Translations under genes and position numbers: made by a program
Assembly: GCA_022225965.2 (NCBI GenBank)
Contig: JAKJXP020000006.1
Span: 682,001-746,000, forward strand
Source: Diatrype stigma
Lineage: Eukaryota > Ascomycota > Sordariomycetes > Xylariales > Diatrypaceae
DNA: 64,000 nt
Direction of reading: 5' to 3'
The notes under the pieces: model-generated
The model's database searches: none
The model's input: the letters and a program-made list of their open reading frames with translations, nothing else
What the model was told of the DNA's origin: nothing
Shown here: piece after piece, positions 1-13,758 of the stretch
Numbering within the stretch: the stretch's first letter is position 1
How the letters are laid out: the number at the start of each line of letters is the position of its first letter

Positions 1-832
1 TTTCCATGTGCGCGATGGAAGCTAGATTCAAATCAATGAAGTCATCAGAGGCGGCGCGGGGTTTCTGATAAAACTTGACGTTCCATGGAGACGATCGATG
101 TGAGTTCTCATCACAGCCAATGAGGGGGGATGTTAAGTTAAGTAAGCCGAGGAGTGTTGTTTGGTATCTCCCTGATTTTTTCACGGTGCATATTTTGCCG
201 CGGCTGACATGGCCAATCTGTTTTCGAGTTGATAGAGGACCAACAAGATTAAAGAAACATAATTTCCCAAAATGCTGTCTAACAATTGAATTGACGCCGA
301 CATCGACTACCATAGTGAGCAGATTCATCATTTGCTTGCATGACGAACATTGCACATTTGGCCCGAGCTTGGGCATGTGTTTGAGTATCACTCGGGCACG
401 ATGAAATACTTGCCATAATCTGGTGCTTCGTAACCCAAAGCTGTCCAACGAGTATCAGTCTCTTTTTCAACGTTGCTGCTCTAAACCAAGGAGTCGTTGG
501 TAGGTCACGATTTATATGAACTATCACCGGCAGAAGGATACATGATACGATGTAGGTACAACAAATACCCTACATAAGTATGTAATCCGACTGCTTAGCT
601 ACCCCGCAACATTAGACACGACAAGGCTTCGACGCCCACCTCCCAGGGTCATGGACTGTTGCATCGATGCAGCTAGGGGTCCCATCCACCACGACGGCTG
701 GGTTCAAGCTTGACATGGAGGTCGAGTCCTTGTGACTGGTAAGGCTGAGATGGAGTGCCTGGGATTATAAAGTAAACAAACGGCTTTACACGCCGTCCGT
801 GAAGACTGCGTGTGTAGGCAGAGGAGGCTGCA

Positions 833-860
833 ATCGAGAATCGAGAATCGAGAATCGAGA
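833..860. repeat. 7-bp microsatellite (ATCGAGA)4
   Basis: Four perfect copies of a heptamer in gene-free DNA. No function is evident. Confidence 0.9.
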
Positions 861-3800
861 TGGGCTGAATCGAACTTCCTGGTTCCGGGGCAGAATGTAA
901 AAGTACTAGGTATCACTCACCTATGCACAAAGCCGACCGACCTCAACCAATTGAAGCCTATGTAACTATACGGCTCACGCGTTGGATACAGGGCAGAGGG
1001 TGCTCACCCTCGGTGTAGGCAGATTATAATGTGGCTGGTCATCAGTTATGTAATCGTATGTAATCACGATCATCCAGTGTTTCGCAAGTTCTTCTGCACC
1101 TTTGCCCTTGGACTATGCACGTGCTTGTCGATACTACCCTGTGCATACATAGGGTTACGTGGCTGCGATTCGCCGTGTTCGTGGTGTGGTCAATGGGCAT
1201 TTGGCCCGTTTGGGAGATCTGGGGAACCATGACGAGTTACACACGTCGACGGACTTAAATGACAAGGTGTTGTCGTAGCCGACAGAAGCGCTACAAGCAC
1301 CTACATATGTAATATGTGCGTACCTAGCGGTCATGTCTCGGGTCCAGCATTCGTTAGCATACGTTAGTTACATGCCTACGGCATCTGCTGCAAACACTTC
1401 TAGTTCTCTATGGAGTTATGTGAACCTGACCTATTGTACGAAGTTGTCTGCCGAGTTTGGATCAGCATAGATTCGAGTGGCTGGCCTGGTGGTCCGATAC
1501 GAAATACTTCGTAACATTCGTAGAAGTTTGCCATGTTAGGTCGGGTGGAGCTCAACTTTAAGGTGAGAAGAGATGACATCTCGCAAGGAGGGAGAAGGGA
1601 ATATCCATGTCCAAGTTAGTATCATGGAAAACCCAGGAGAAGCATATGATTGGTAGACACGCGGACGGGAAGCGTGGCCCATCAGCCCATTCCTGCATAT
1701 CGCACTGTACCACATTGTATCTTATTCTTGCCTACTCCTATCTAGCGCCATCAAAAGTCTGTTCATCATTTTTTTCTTTCTCACGCCGGCGGATGCTAGC
1801 CGGCCCTCCCTTGAAGTAAGGACGATTGATAGAAACACGCCCCATTCCCTGACGAGGTGTACTATGGTAGGCGGTTTGGGAACAGACTCGGTAGCGTGTT
1901 TTACGTACCCCGAAATTTACCGTCAGGCCTCACTTATATTAAACTGATTTATCAGTACGAACTTACTACTGATCCAAGGTTATGGAAGTTCGGTACTATG
2001 TATACGCTTGTTTGGTACGTGTGGATGACTAACAGCGAATGGTAGGCTGATATGAGTTAAAACATACCTAGGTAAGTCTACACGGGGTATTGGATGCACA
2101 TTTGAAGGGAGCTAGTATATTCTGGTATACGTATGCATGCAAGTTGGCGTTTTGGTAGGTACGAATGCGAAGTTATAGTATAGCTAGGCCTCTTATTGCG
2201 CATTGCCGACGTAAAGTCATGATTGCAACGGATGAGCGGTGTTGAAGTCGCGTTGTTGAATAGGGAGTTGCCAAAAGGAGCACGGATATAGTAATAGCTA
2301 ATTACAGGCTGGTATATGCAGCTTAGTCTTCATTAGGCAGGAGTGGCTTCTTTACTGATCAGTCTAGATGCCTTGATATATGTTCTGTAAATGGTTTGAA
2401 TTACCCTTACACTACCAAGACTACATGACCGCCAGCTACATGGTGTTCATTCCCTGCAACCCGCTCAAAGCACAGTTGCTGAAGACATCTTGAGGCGTAC
2501 ATATGTATGACTAGATTGGATGCTGGTTACGGCCCTTTAGGGTTCCCTATTCGAGGTGCTCATGCACCGGGAGAGGCGAACATACCATTGCAGCTGCTAT
2601 ATCAAGTCCGTATACCTTGTAAGATGTCGTTGAGATAAACTTCTCTTGTGTTACGAGGAAGGAACCAGCCCCATGATGGTGGAGAGTTACCCTGTAAAAG
2701 ATGCATCTGCCAGGGTCTTAGGAGAGCAGCGGGCAAGGGGATTCTGCGGCCTTACGAAGACGTGAGCAGCAGGGGAGAGATCTGGGGGGACCGGGTGTGT
2801 ACTTACCTCCCTATTGTCACTGCTCGAGGTAACTCCTAGCCTCACAGCCTCACCTCCTTTGCAAGGAAGTCTCGTCGGTGGAGAATTCTCCGACTGAACG
2901 CACCCAGGCCAGCATCTAGGCCAGACATCGTGCCCCGGTCGAGGCGCGCACGCCATCCCGTCCCTGGACCTGGCCAGTTTAGACTAGCGTTCTCTCCGCT
3001 TGCAAGTCTGCAAGTTCACACAAGCTGTTCCCCAGTAACTACCGTTTGGACCAGCTTCATCCCCGTGAAGGAAGATCTGCTGGCAAGGATAAAGCTGTGT
3101 ACAATACAGCGTATTTACTATGTACAAGGTCGCTGGGAGGTAGGGGTAGGTCCCTCTCCCCAAAGTTAGGTAGGATTCATTACATAGTAGGAGATGGTAC
3201 ATTCATTCAAGATTATTCATTCAAGATTAGCAATGTGCCGTTGGAGGAACCAGCTTTCCGAAGCTCTGACTAAACCGGCCGAAACTTGCAGATTCCGCCC
3301 GAACAGCGCGCGAGCAAAAGCATGATCAGGATTCGAGGCGAGCGGGATCGACTGCCGGGGCTATCTCCGTATGGTACCTACATATGTACAAGTACACCCG
3401 CAGTTGCAGTAAGCAGTGTCCGTCGATTGCGAAAAGTCGGCAGAGGAATGATGCTTACCTGCTTGCTCTACCTGTCTATTTCGTACGTTACTTGCAAAGG
3501 AACTAGTATTCCAATGTAAGTTTCCTGCGTCTTAGTTCGATCGTATAGTATTAGAAATCTAACCCCCTGGCATGAAGCTCGTTCGGGGTACGTAGGAGTG
3601 GTAGCAGGATGATGAGCGGGAGACATGGGTAGGGGGGCCGAGGACTCCTAGCTCGTCGAACCTAGTGTCGCTACTAGCAGATGTACATAGGTACTTAGGT
3701 ATCGTATTGCAGGCATCGTAAGGTTATCAAACATCCATAGTACATATGTATCTCATCATGTACCTCCCGATTTGGCGACGACGGGGCGGATTTTGCCGCC

Positions 3801-6569
3801 GGTGTGCTTGGGGAAAGAGAAAAAAGGTGGGAAAGCGGGCGCCCGCTAAAATTTCAGACAGACGGCCCAAGTTCCCTAACTACTATGTAGGGCGATGTTA
3901 TACTACCACTAGCCAGGGATGGAAGGTCCTGGGCCCGAAGTGGGTTTCGTGGAGTTTACACAGTGAACTATCGTATGCCGTGATATTAGTGATATTAGAT
4001 CTTTGATGCTTTTTGAAACTAGTTATATGCTCGGTAAACATGGGATTGTTTGGCGGAACGAGTCGCAATACTCTCACAGATCTAGGCATTGCTAGGCTCG
4101 TCTCGTATCTACCTAACTACGTGCAATGAAAACTATTGCTACCCTATCAATCCTATGCGGATGGGGATCATCGAAATGGTGACGAATAACGCTCGAAATT
4201 GGATGGTAGTCATCATCTCGATCGCGGAGTTGTCCGGTTGCCTTTGTGTGGATGAATCATAAGCCGCGACGACTGGATCGGCCCTACTCCTTCGGTCCAT
4301 GTGTACTATACTAGAAATCATATCCGTCCATATGCTTACTTTCTTGAATTGGTGTATGAATCTGGGGCACATAACCACGGGTGTCTGTCCTAATTAGCAA
4401 TATTATTTCTATTTGGATAACACCCTCAAACACCAGAGTGACGTGTGATCTCGGAACATTCAAGTATGCGTAGTAGTGAACGACGGAAAAGCAACACCAG
4501 AGGGCTGGAGTGACTCTTTGTGACATGCGTGCTTTTTGTCCTGTGCATATGGAGTTGGAGTACGTCAAAATGTGAAGATAAAACATTCTAACAGCTTTGA
4601 GCCTCTGATTTCTGCTGGAAAGTGCATACATAATGCGCATTCAGCTTATTGTTACCCAAATGCTACTATATCGTCTACTAGTTCCCGGCCCGTCGGTAGA
4701 CCAGGAAGCTGACAGCTCATGGGAATCCCAACAACCTTCAGGGCCTCCCTGAAGTTCAATGGATTAATCCTTGCCTTTGGTCCCTTCACCTCTCCACCAG
4801 TAGAGTTACATTGCTGTTTGGGTAAACTAGAGCGAACCATAGCTACCCACATTATTAGAAAACCACAGATTTGAGACGTTGCAAAATCAAGAATCGCATT
4901 TTATTTCCTCCCTGCGTGCGAAGTGTCTGTGACAAGATTATATCGTGACATTTGCTTGCCCGCTTTCATCTCGAACTCGAACTCGAACTCGCCTCGAACA
5001 CCACCCCGTCCACGGCCTGGTAGCTAGTAGTAGCAGTGTCTGCAGGTGCTTTCGTTGCAGGAAACGTGCCCCCTGCCTCCTGCATACATATCTGCATCCA
5101 TATTCGAACCAAGCTTCCTCCCCTTTGTAGCATTCTTGTGTCAAGTCGGGACTAATAAGACTACCGTACCTTGTCTGCACGTTCCGTAGCGAACCGTTTC
5201 CAGCAGGGGCGCCAGGTGGGGCTGGGCTGGGTTGAAAAGAAGGGAGGGATCCCCCCTCCTCCCCTGAGATCCGCGCCAACCAGGCCCTCCTCTCCACTCA
5301 TTTCAACGGCCGTGAGATACATAGTTACATCCCCACATCACCATGACCAAGGTCGGCCGGTCGCTATCATCATCATCCCGGTTGATTGTCTGGAAGAAGC
5401 AATGGACTTGATAGCTCTGGATGTGATGAGACAGTGTATGATTGAGATTGAGAGCGAGTCCACCTACCAGGAAAATACCTACATGTAGTTTCATCGTTGA
5501 AGGTGTGCACTACATAGCCTGTGAACGGCTGTTAATAACTACAGCTGTTCGACTTGTTCGTTAGGAACGGTAATCTGCTAGATCACCGGTGGCATCTGAG
5601 TATGGCTGTCTTGATGTCGCATATTCCATTTCTACCAAAGGTCCACCGAGTCCTTTCGGCTAGTCTCCTACCCTCTATGCTTATGTGCAGCGTTTCTTAT
5701 GTACATGACTTACCTCATGTAGCCATCGAATTACCGAGACATGGAAAACTACCTGTAGCTGAACACTCTTGCATGCCCGTATGGGGTTTGAATGCATAGT
5801 GGAAGTTGGGTGTCGTATTGTAGACTTTCTCCATTGGCGCGTTACACATCTGCATGAGTTTTGCATGCGTCTTTCGAATCTCTTATCTGTTGTTCTAGCT
5901 CCTCCTCAGTCTATAGTGAAGTTACAGTGGTCGCTTTCATTCCGTAACATTCATGCCCTTACAGATCTATGTGTCTCATATCACTCGTGAGTAGTATCCG
6001 TTCATTCAAAGTTATTTTAAGCTTCAATTACTCCCGATGTGACACGACGTGCTTCCCAGTGTTTCAAGGCTACTTACATCTCAGTCCATTCGCCCACTGT
6101 CCACTGCTTCATATCACCGTGTCTCAGACCTACGGGTATGACTGGGGTACCGGATAGTGGGGGGAGGTCGTGATTCCAATATTGTGGGCGGCTTTTTCTT
6201 GTCTGTTTGATTAGGTATGATCGTATCTTCGGTATTGTATACCCTATATACAAGTATGTATGTCAGAAGTTGCAGGTTCACACATACTACATCGACTTAT
6301 ATACCCATTTATTAGCGTTCGGATATGAGTGTTGCGCAATCCATCGAACCACCAACTACAACGTGAATGGGGAACGATAAATGGGTGTATTGGACTTGAG
6401 AGGGCATCGTTGAAAACGCATAGTAGGTATTGATGGGACTCTATTATCCACATAATGCATATAGCACACGCGTACTTCATATCTGCCGTGGGTTTACTGA
6501 TTCTCTGTCACCCTCATAACTTTGCTTTTTTCTAAGTTGTTCGCACACCACGCGTTTTGAATTAGACAG

Positions 6570-6602
6570 GCCTGCCACGCGCCTGCCACGCGCCTACCAC
6601 GC
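6570..6602. repeat. 11-bp tandem repeat, three copies
   Basis: The unit GCCTGCCACGC occurs twice perfectly, then once with a single G-to-A change. It lies about 30 bp left of the hAT-like element and outside its target duplication. Confidence 0.85.
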
Positions 6603-6623
6603 GCTTCAAATCACCTTGCCTGG

Positions 6624-7459
6624 GTTGTCTTCAGGGTATTCAAATACTGATACTGATACTGACTGATATGGGTATCAGTATCAGTATCAGTAATACTACA
6701 GTAATACTGATACTGACAAAATTAACTCTTTAATTACGTAACGCAGTATATTAAAACCATATGCATTCGATAGCGTTTTTTTTACTAACTCTTATACTGA
6801 AATAATATTTTAATCTTATTAACGATATGTATTTTATTATATATTTTAAAGTTTTAATAAAGTTTAAAATAATAATATATAATACTAATATATATAAATA
6901 TTATATAAATAATATATTATTCGAATTATGAATTTTTATAAATTTTTATAACATAATATATATAATAATAAAATTTACATATACGTTATTATTAAAAGTA
7001 TTTATATAAGTATAAATTTAATTTTTATAATTTAAATACTTAATATTATATAAAACGTTTTATTTTAATAAATTTAATAAATTTAACGTATTATTATAAA
7101 CGTTAAAATAAAGCAAAATATATATGTTATATATAAAACCGTATATACGATGTATTTGCGTTGCTTATTTATTAGCGCCGCTTTCTTATCTCTTATCTTA
7201 TCTCTTATCTTTTCAGAATTATATATCAAAATATCACTATAACTTTATATATAAAATAAATAGAAAAAAAACGAATAATACCATTCGAATCCTTATTTTT
7301 TAAGGATTAAAATGATATAAAATTTGTATTTATAACGTAAAGTTTATTTATGTCAGTATACTGTAGTATACTGATACTGATACTGATACTGACTGAAGTG
7401 GGTATCAGTATCAGTCAGTATCAGTTACTGACGTATTTTTTGAATACCCTGGTTGTCTT
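6624..7459. mobile_element. RIP-degraded hAT-like element with 8-bp target site duplication
   Basis: An 820-bp AT-rich insert (6632-7451) has perfect 13-bp terminal inverted repeats, CAGGGTATTCAAA at the left and its complement at the right. It is flanked by the direct repeat GTTGTCTT (6624-6631 and 7452-7459). An 8-bp duplication with CAGGG-type ends is characteristic of the hAT superfamily. Inside each end lies a palindromic array of TGATAC/GTATCA units (about 6646-6715 and 7352-7432), a likely subterminal transposase-binding region. The core is almost pure A+T and has no intact frame, consistent with RIP of a nonautonomous or internally deleted copy. Confidence 0.85.
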
Positions 7460-10400
7460 AGCAAGTCGGCACATATAATCCCTGGACGCTGGCACATAAA
7501 TCCACGATACACATCTCGCCTCTTGCAATAGTCAAGATCTCCCCAAGGGATGATTCCACGAACAAGGTTCCTTATACCGTATGGCTGAGCCCCAGTTACT
7601 CTAATCTAATTGTTGCACATAAAACCTGCTCAAGTATAATGTTGGCACTGATGGGCTCGCAAAATGAGTACCCGACAAACTTCAATAGATACTGTAAATA
7701 GTTAGCTGCGTATTAACCCAAACCGGACATTTCCAGGCGTACTTCGGGGTCTACCAAATGTACATGGACCTGGCCATGTATCCCTGCTTGCTCCCCACAA
7801 CCAGGTGAACCCTGGACTGGACTTTAACAAGTACTACATATTTCAGATGAATGTACCAGCAGATCAGACATCATACAGTTCCCAAGAATCGTAGTTTAAG
7901 ACTGATGAGAAAGACCTTTTGCACGTGCTCGATCGTCTCGGGCAAGCCAGGTATCTTCATGCCGAAGCAAACCTAACGCCAATTTGGCGTACAGGTGTAC
8001 TACTGTAAGTATAGGTATTTGGTTATAGGATAGGGAGTACGAAGTAGGATGTATCTTTCGACAACACCGGATTCCGTACAACGATAGCCAAAGGCTCGTC
8101 GTCCAATCGCCCACTTATTTATAAGTTACGGTATGCACTACCACACAACGGGTAGGTGCTCAAAGTGCTTCAGCAATGGAAAAGTCTACATGATCGCACA
8201 GAGGAGGCCAGACCCAATGGATTCTCTGCTTTCTCCCGACTTCTACTGGGTCCGTTACTCTCCATCGGCCGAATTTCCGCGTGACATACAAGCCTCTGAG
8301 TAACGATCCGTCTGACTATCGACTTGAGCATTTGAGTTTCTCCCATCGGGCGTTCCACCAGTTGCTGCTGGACCGTTTGTTAGTGAGCGGCGCGTACATG
8401 CCTAGCTGGTATGGAGACGGAAACCTTTCACGTTACCAACCATCTAGGTAATCGACATGTCTAGGTAATCGACATGGCGGCTACCTATGGATCTACCTAG
8501 ACGATGTTGACCCTTGACTTTGGGGTGCTGTCAGTGCCTTGAACCCCCTCAGTAGCTCGAGAAAGCTGCCAGGCTGCCCCGTCACGAGAGGCTCGGTCCG
8601 CTGGAGACTATCTTCGCTTTCCCGCCTTGACCAGGGAGTTGACCTTGTCAGCTTGTCCTCAAGTGCTTATATGCCAGGGGTTTGTACGTGTAGGTATGTT
8701 CACGATGCCTACTAAAGCTGCACGGTGTTTTCTATAGTTTATAGCTTATAACCTGTAAGTCATGCTAGTACAGTAGTTAGTCTCTCCGGCTACCTATGTA
8801 AGAGCGGAAGTGCTAAACACCCTTTCCTATGTTGGGGACACTGCCTATTGCGATATGTGGTCATGCCATCCAACTGCCACCCTGTTGAGCGCGAGTTAAC
8901 TTCGGCGTCGCATTCCTCAGATATCACCAGTTATTGATGAAAAGTAGGCTCTCCCGATTAAAGGTATTACCAATCGTTGGCTGGAAGAAATGTTGCGTCA
9001 TAAAATTGCGACAATATCACCCATTGATACCACTTGCAAAGAGCTACTTAAGGCACAGCTAGACACCCGGCTGGTTCTCTGCACCCCTACGTAGGTAGCC
9101 AATACATGCATACACCCATCCGTCTCTACTATGTGCGCATCCCGCATCCCGGCTGGCCTGAAGCCGAGAGACCCTTTCCCAGTTCTTGGGAGCGCTGTCT
9201 TAAGCCTGCAAACAAATCCAGAGTGGCTTGCATGAACTAATGGGCATTGCAGCACAGGGCGAGGTTACCCTCCAGATGGTATTACCGCACAAATGCAGAC
9301 CAGTCCAAAAAAATAACTACCCAAGCATTTATTTGGCTACGACATACCCAACTATCATCTATGTATATCATGTATGTATAGGCGGCCTCGGTGTTGTGGA
9401 TTACAGAGGGCTGATCTACCTAGGTACCTACCTCGGTACTTCGCACCGTTGGTTAGCTGAACTTTCCGTTGATGCAGTTATTCGTGCAGCCATAGGCAGG
9501 AGCTACTTATGGCACCGGCTAATGCGCGTCAAGGTGTTCTATTGGCTCTTTCTTGATTTTTCATCTATGAGCAACAGGCTGTCTAACGCTATCGTACCTA
9601 TCGTCTTACACACCTGTGCCAAATGATAATGCATAATAGTAGCAACAGCAATCTACTCCAGTCCGTAGGTATATCAGTAGGTACTACAGTAGTAGTGGTA
9701 TATTGACAGCATCGGTATACGTATGGAGGTGCCGACGTCTGTGCACACTTCGGCGCATCTGGATAACCGCCTACGTACCTACCACTTCGATATATATACC
9801 TCTAGTACGTACGTACCTACATACCCCCTACTACATGTACATACATACAGACCCGTGTGAATACCTACATGCGCCCATAGTCTGATGTGCATATGCTTCC
9901 GCAGTTGGAACCCTGCTGATTATTACCTAAACAATCCCATCGATTAATCAGACTATAATCGGATTTAGGTGCTCCTATGATGATTGCACAAACATCTTCA
10001 GATGCGGAGCTGCTGCCTTCTCCTAGTGTAGTGTAGGTCGAAACTTCAAGTGTCTGCGCCTGCGCATTGATTTACGTATTTCGCTTGCAGCTGAAAAAGG
10101 GTCGGGCTGCAGCTCATTTCCCGTTATCGATACGGTTTCCTAAATTAGAAACGTCGCCCTCAGTCTAAGACGAATTGAACGCTTTGCTAAATTTCTCATT
10201 TTGCCATCATGGCTGATATAATAGCAGAGCGAGACGCGGCCACTGCAATCATTTTCCGTTGAAAAAATATATTAGACCGCGGGCCTGTCTGTGATATTCC
10301 ATGATAGTCGGTCTACCTTACTTTACTACCACTAATAATTCTGTAATCCTTCCCAAGTACGTCTAACGTTTAACGTCTAACGTCTAACGTCCAAGAAAGG

Positions 10401-11276
10401 TTTTGTCAAGGTAAGCATCCATCGCAACTTCCCTCCCAAACTTTCTCTAGTCATTTCCTTGCATGCATGTTTCTGCGTCTATGGATAGCACCGTCGCCAG
10501 TTTTTAAACTTCGCGTAAATCAATCGTCAACGGTGGACGGTGAACGGTGAACGGGGAGCCCTTGGAAGGGAAGGGGCGGACAGGGAAACATTTTCGTCTC
10601 TTTGGAACAAGCCGCCTGTGAGGCGGGTTGCCGATCAACCCTGGCCATGCCTCCCAATCGCGTGGCATTTGACAACGGCGGCCCCAATGTGAGCCGCGCG
10701 TGGAGAGCGCAGCGCAAACCCTCAACAAAAGTCCATGGATCATCGCTGTCTTACAAAAGTTTTTACTGTACACTATACTGACTCGCGCGCGCGAACCGAT
10801 TTCTAGGTTTTTGACACCGCAGCTACACACGACTTGAAGTACTTTATCTCGACCACGAGTCGTCGCATCGCCTAAATGATTATGAAAATGGCCCAATCAC
10901 GGCAGGCACCAAGCCCGTACGTGAAGGAAGAGCACCACCCCGATCATGTAAGTTTTATTTTACTTTTGTACTGCGCGTAGCACTGGAGCGCGCTCTCCCC
11001 TTTCTACCGCGAACCGGGAGACCGAAGCAGACAAGACGCGTTGAGATCCATCTAAGTGCGTGTGCGCATCTTGTGTACATCCGATCTGGACTACCTAAGG
11101 ACTACCTGCCTGCGCCATCTGCGCTCGGGAATTGTCGGCCTGCTATTTCGCCAATGCTATTTTGCAAGATGCACTATATGCTCGCGACTGGGTCATTCGG
11201 CCGTCAACTCGGTCGAAAGCTGTCATGACTGCCTATTTCTATGCAATGCAAGACATCATATCGTATCGCATCAAGA

Positions 11277-11302
11277 CGATGCGATGCGATGCGATGCGAT
11301 GC
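11277..11302. repeat. GATGC pentamer microsatellite
   Basis: About five copies of CGATG/GATGC. A second array of the same motif is at 11929-11962, and a short one is near 51300. Confidence 0.85.
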
Positions 11303-11928
11303 CAAAGTTCTGAGCAACGTTCTTCTCAGCCGCAAGCGCGTATCTGACGAGGATCCATGCTCCCTGCCCTGCGCCAAACATTGGGGGCACGTCCTGGGAT
11401 CACAGCAGCCTGCATCTGATTTCCCATCCCTTCCAGAAAGATTGGCAGGGTTTGTTGCAAGCTTGACCCTCCAGCGCTAGGTACCTACAGGCTGTACCTA
11501 CAGGCTACAGCATGTAGCCAGGTAGCTAGGGGCCTAGGGCTGCTAGGTTTGGACTCGACTTGACGGGAATTGCAGGGGAGCTTCTATGTTTCACAACTGG
11601 CCGGGGTACCTTCCTTCGGTTCAGGGTTTATGTGGGCACGTAGAGGCAGCCAGTCCTTGCCAGTCCCTGCCAGGCCTTGCCAGTACCTTATCCTCTCGTC
11701 CAGGGGGTACGGGCAAGGGGATCCCACCCTACATCCACCTCTACCTCCACCTCCACCATGTTCGAGATCAGTGTCAATGCAGCTGCGTGTTGCGCGTTGC
11801 GCCCTGAGGCTGGGGAATCTGCCTGGCAAGCCCTGGATCCCCCGGCAGCCCAGATACCCAATGCTTGCAATCGCCAACCTGTCTGCAACCCTCTTCACCC
11901 CAAGCGGAGGTGGGGGCCATCATTATCA

Positions 11929-11962
11929 GATGCGATGCGATGCGATGCGATGCGATACGATA
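11929..11962. repeat. GATGC pentamer microsatellite, second array
   Basis: About six GATGC/GATAC units. Its last two copies carry G-to-A changes. Confidence 0.85.
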
Positions 11963-12859
11963 CGCGCGACTACACTGCATCTTGCCAGCTACCCGCGCTT
12001 CTCACCTACATCCTGTCCCGTTCACCTTGGAACATCCCATCTTCGCTTCAGAGATTTGAGCTATCCGCCGGTGGGTCAATCTGCGCAAGCGCGAAACAAG
12101 CGTGGGCGGGCGGGAAATTGGGTGCTGCTAGTAGCAGACGAGAAACGGTGGAGCTTAAAGCCTGTAGGCCGTTAGTTCTACTTCGTACCTACGGACTTTT
12201 GAGACGAAATCCCGACATTGGTCTTGGCTCATGGTAGAGGTTTATCGGATGAGCTCATTCACTTTTGAGCCATGTCTCCAACAGGTGTTGCGCTCCCAGT
12301 CATCACATGTGCACTCACCAAAGAGCTAGAGTTATGCTCAGGACTTGGAGCCAACCGTCCGAGCAAGAAAAAGGAAAGAAAAATAATATCCGATCGTCAT
12401 CCGAATAAGCGTTGTAGCAAGTGGATGGCTGGTGGCTTGATATCTTCTTCAATCGGCGCCGTTAGCGCACCGTCAGATTGATTTAGTATCAAAGACACGG
12501 AGTTGTTGGTTCAGTGACCAGCGCTAGTACCCAACACCCTCTGCCATCTGCTATCATGACAAAGCTTTTGTCGTGACATAGGAGCAACCTGGTGTCTGCG
12601 AGCTCTTCAGCACTGGAGGCACTGTGGGCACAGAGATGCATGAAGACCATCTTGGAGCTACAGATGAAAGCCGCGTCTACGCAGTATAAGGCAGCCTCGA
12701 AGTCTCCAGTCTTCAGTCTCAGTGAGACTGTTTTGTACTCTATGTACCTCTTAGCGGTACATGGACTCTGAACCCGCAACACACCGCCTTGTTTCCAGAA
12801 CGCTTGCCAAAGAATTAAGACCCCCCTGCTTCGCTGGCTAGGCCCGGGGATAGGATACC

Positions 12860-13758
12860 TCATTGGGTAACGATTTCCACCTCGGCTTCGTCGAACGTGC
12901 CGCTATTGGCCCTTTCATCTATACTGCAGCTGATCCCTGTACCCCCTGTCACGTTTCTCCCATGCACCGGCCCACTTGATTCATCCACGCCCCCCCTCCC
13001 CCGAAAATCTCCAAGTCTCCTTACCTTCACCATCAAGCTTTGCCGCACCGCAGGCATTGCATGTTCCTTTTTACCAAACAAGCAATTATATCGTTCTGGT
13101 AGTTATCCCACCCGCGTGCTTCTGTATGTACATTATCACACACATACTAAAGCTCCATCCCATATCTCAGCCCCAGTTTACCCTCGAGAGACACCCCTAC
13201 ATCGAGCTCCTGTTAGTTCCTGCGTACCTTGCGTGTTTCTCTTCACGTACTTTTCAAATACCACTGACCCTGCCCACCCTCGTCGTCACATCTTACATCC
13301 TCGCTCCGATCTTCAATCTCTTGTCGTTTCTCTTGTACTCCCCTGTCGCCCCCATACTTCTCTCACGCTTCCCGGCCGCGAAGCATTGCTATTGTCGCGT
13401 CCGTAATAAGCTTGAAGGAGAACCTAGTTTGGTGAACTTTGAGCCTTTCGGGTTCCGCTTCCGATTACTATCCACTCCCTCACTAAAGCGACAAGCACCT
13501 GTGGTGTCATTGCCTGGTACTACCCTTTCCGTATTCCTGGCTGGTTGGTAGGATCCAAAGGCCCCGGTCTTATATCCCATAACCGGCCCCCCTCGTCTAA
13601 GCAAGCCTCAGCCGTTGAACCTCGTCATTGGGGCATGCTTTAAGGTTCCCTTGACCTTGATGGTGTCCAGAAAATAAACATCTTGACGCGTCTTACTTCT
13701 TGTCTATCGCGGCAGTCTTTGTTGATTTTTTGACTTTGCATCTCAGAGATCAGAACTA
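12860..13758 (+). promoter_or_regulatory. probable promoter and CT-rich 5' leader of the medA-like gene
   Basis: This 900-bp stretch upstream of the medA-like coding region is strongly pyrimidine-rich, as fungal leaders often are. It contains two overlapping open frames starting at 12897 and 12976 (169 and 191 codons) with no recognisable domain. If transcribed they would act as upstream ORFs. Just before the coding block the sequence ACTAAT...TATGCAG (about 13756-13780) looks like a branch point and acceptor, so part of this region may be a 5' intron. This is inference from sequence pattern only. Confidence 0.4.

Larger units (their letters stand above)
1..6631. other. gene-poor intergenic DNA
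   Basis: I see no supportable gene in this stretch. Open frames on both strands are at most about 120 codons, lack recognisable domains and cannot be joined by convincing introns. The DNA is of ordinary base composition and rich in short motifs such as ACCTAGGTA and TACATA, which recur between genes throughout the window. Two small arrays are listed separately. Confidence 0.6.
7460..12859. other. gene-poor intergenic DNA
   Basis: No gene can be supported. The longest open frame (11570-12175, 201 codons) has overlapping frames of similar size on both strands and no domain. It runs through GATGC microsatellite DNA, so I regard it as chance. The frame at 9228-9626 (132 codons) has no recognisable feature. 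Confidence 0.55.

Noticed and set aside
9228..9626. Open frame of 132 codons.
   Set aside because: Composition is like surrounding non-coding DNA, there is no homology I recognise, and no supporting exon nearby.
11570..12237. Overlapping open frames of 201 and 186 codons.
   Set aside because: Several frames on both strands are open at once, they run through GATGC microsatellite repeats, and no domain or splice signal supports any of them.
12489..12863. Minus-strand frame of 124 codons before the medA leader.
   Set aside because: No domain, no neighbouring exons, and no clear promoter or conserved feature; insufficient to call a gene.
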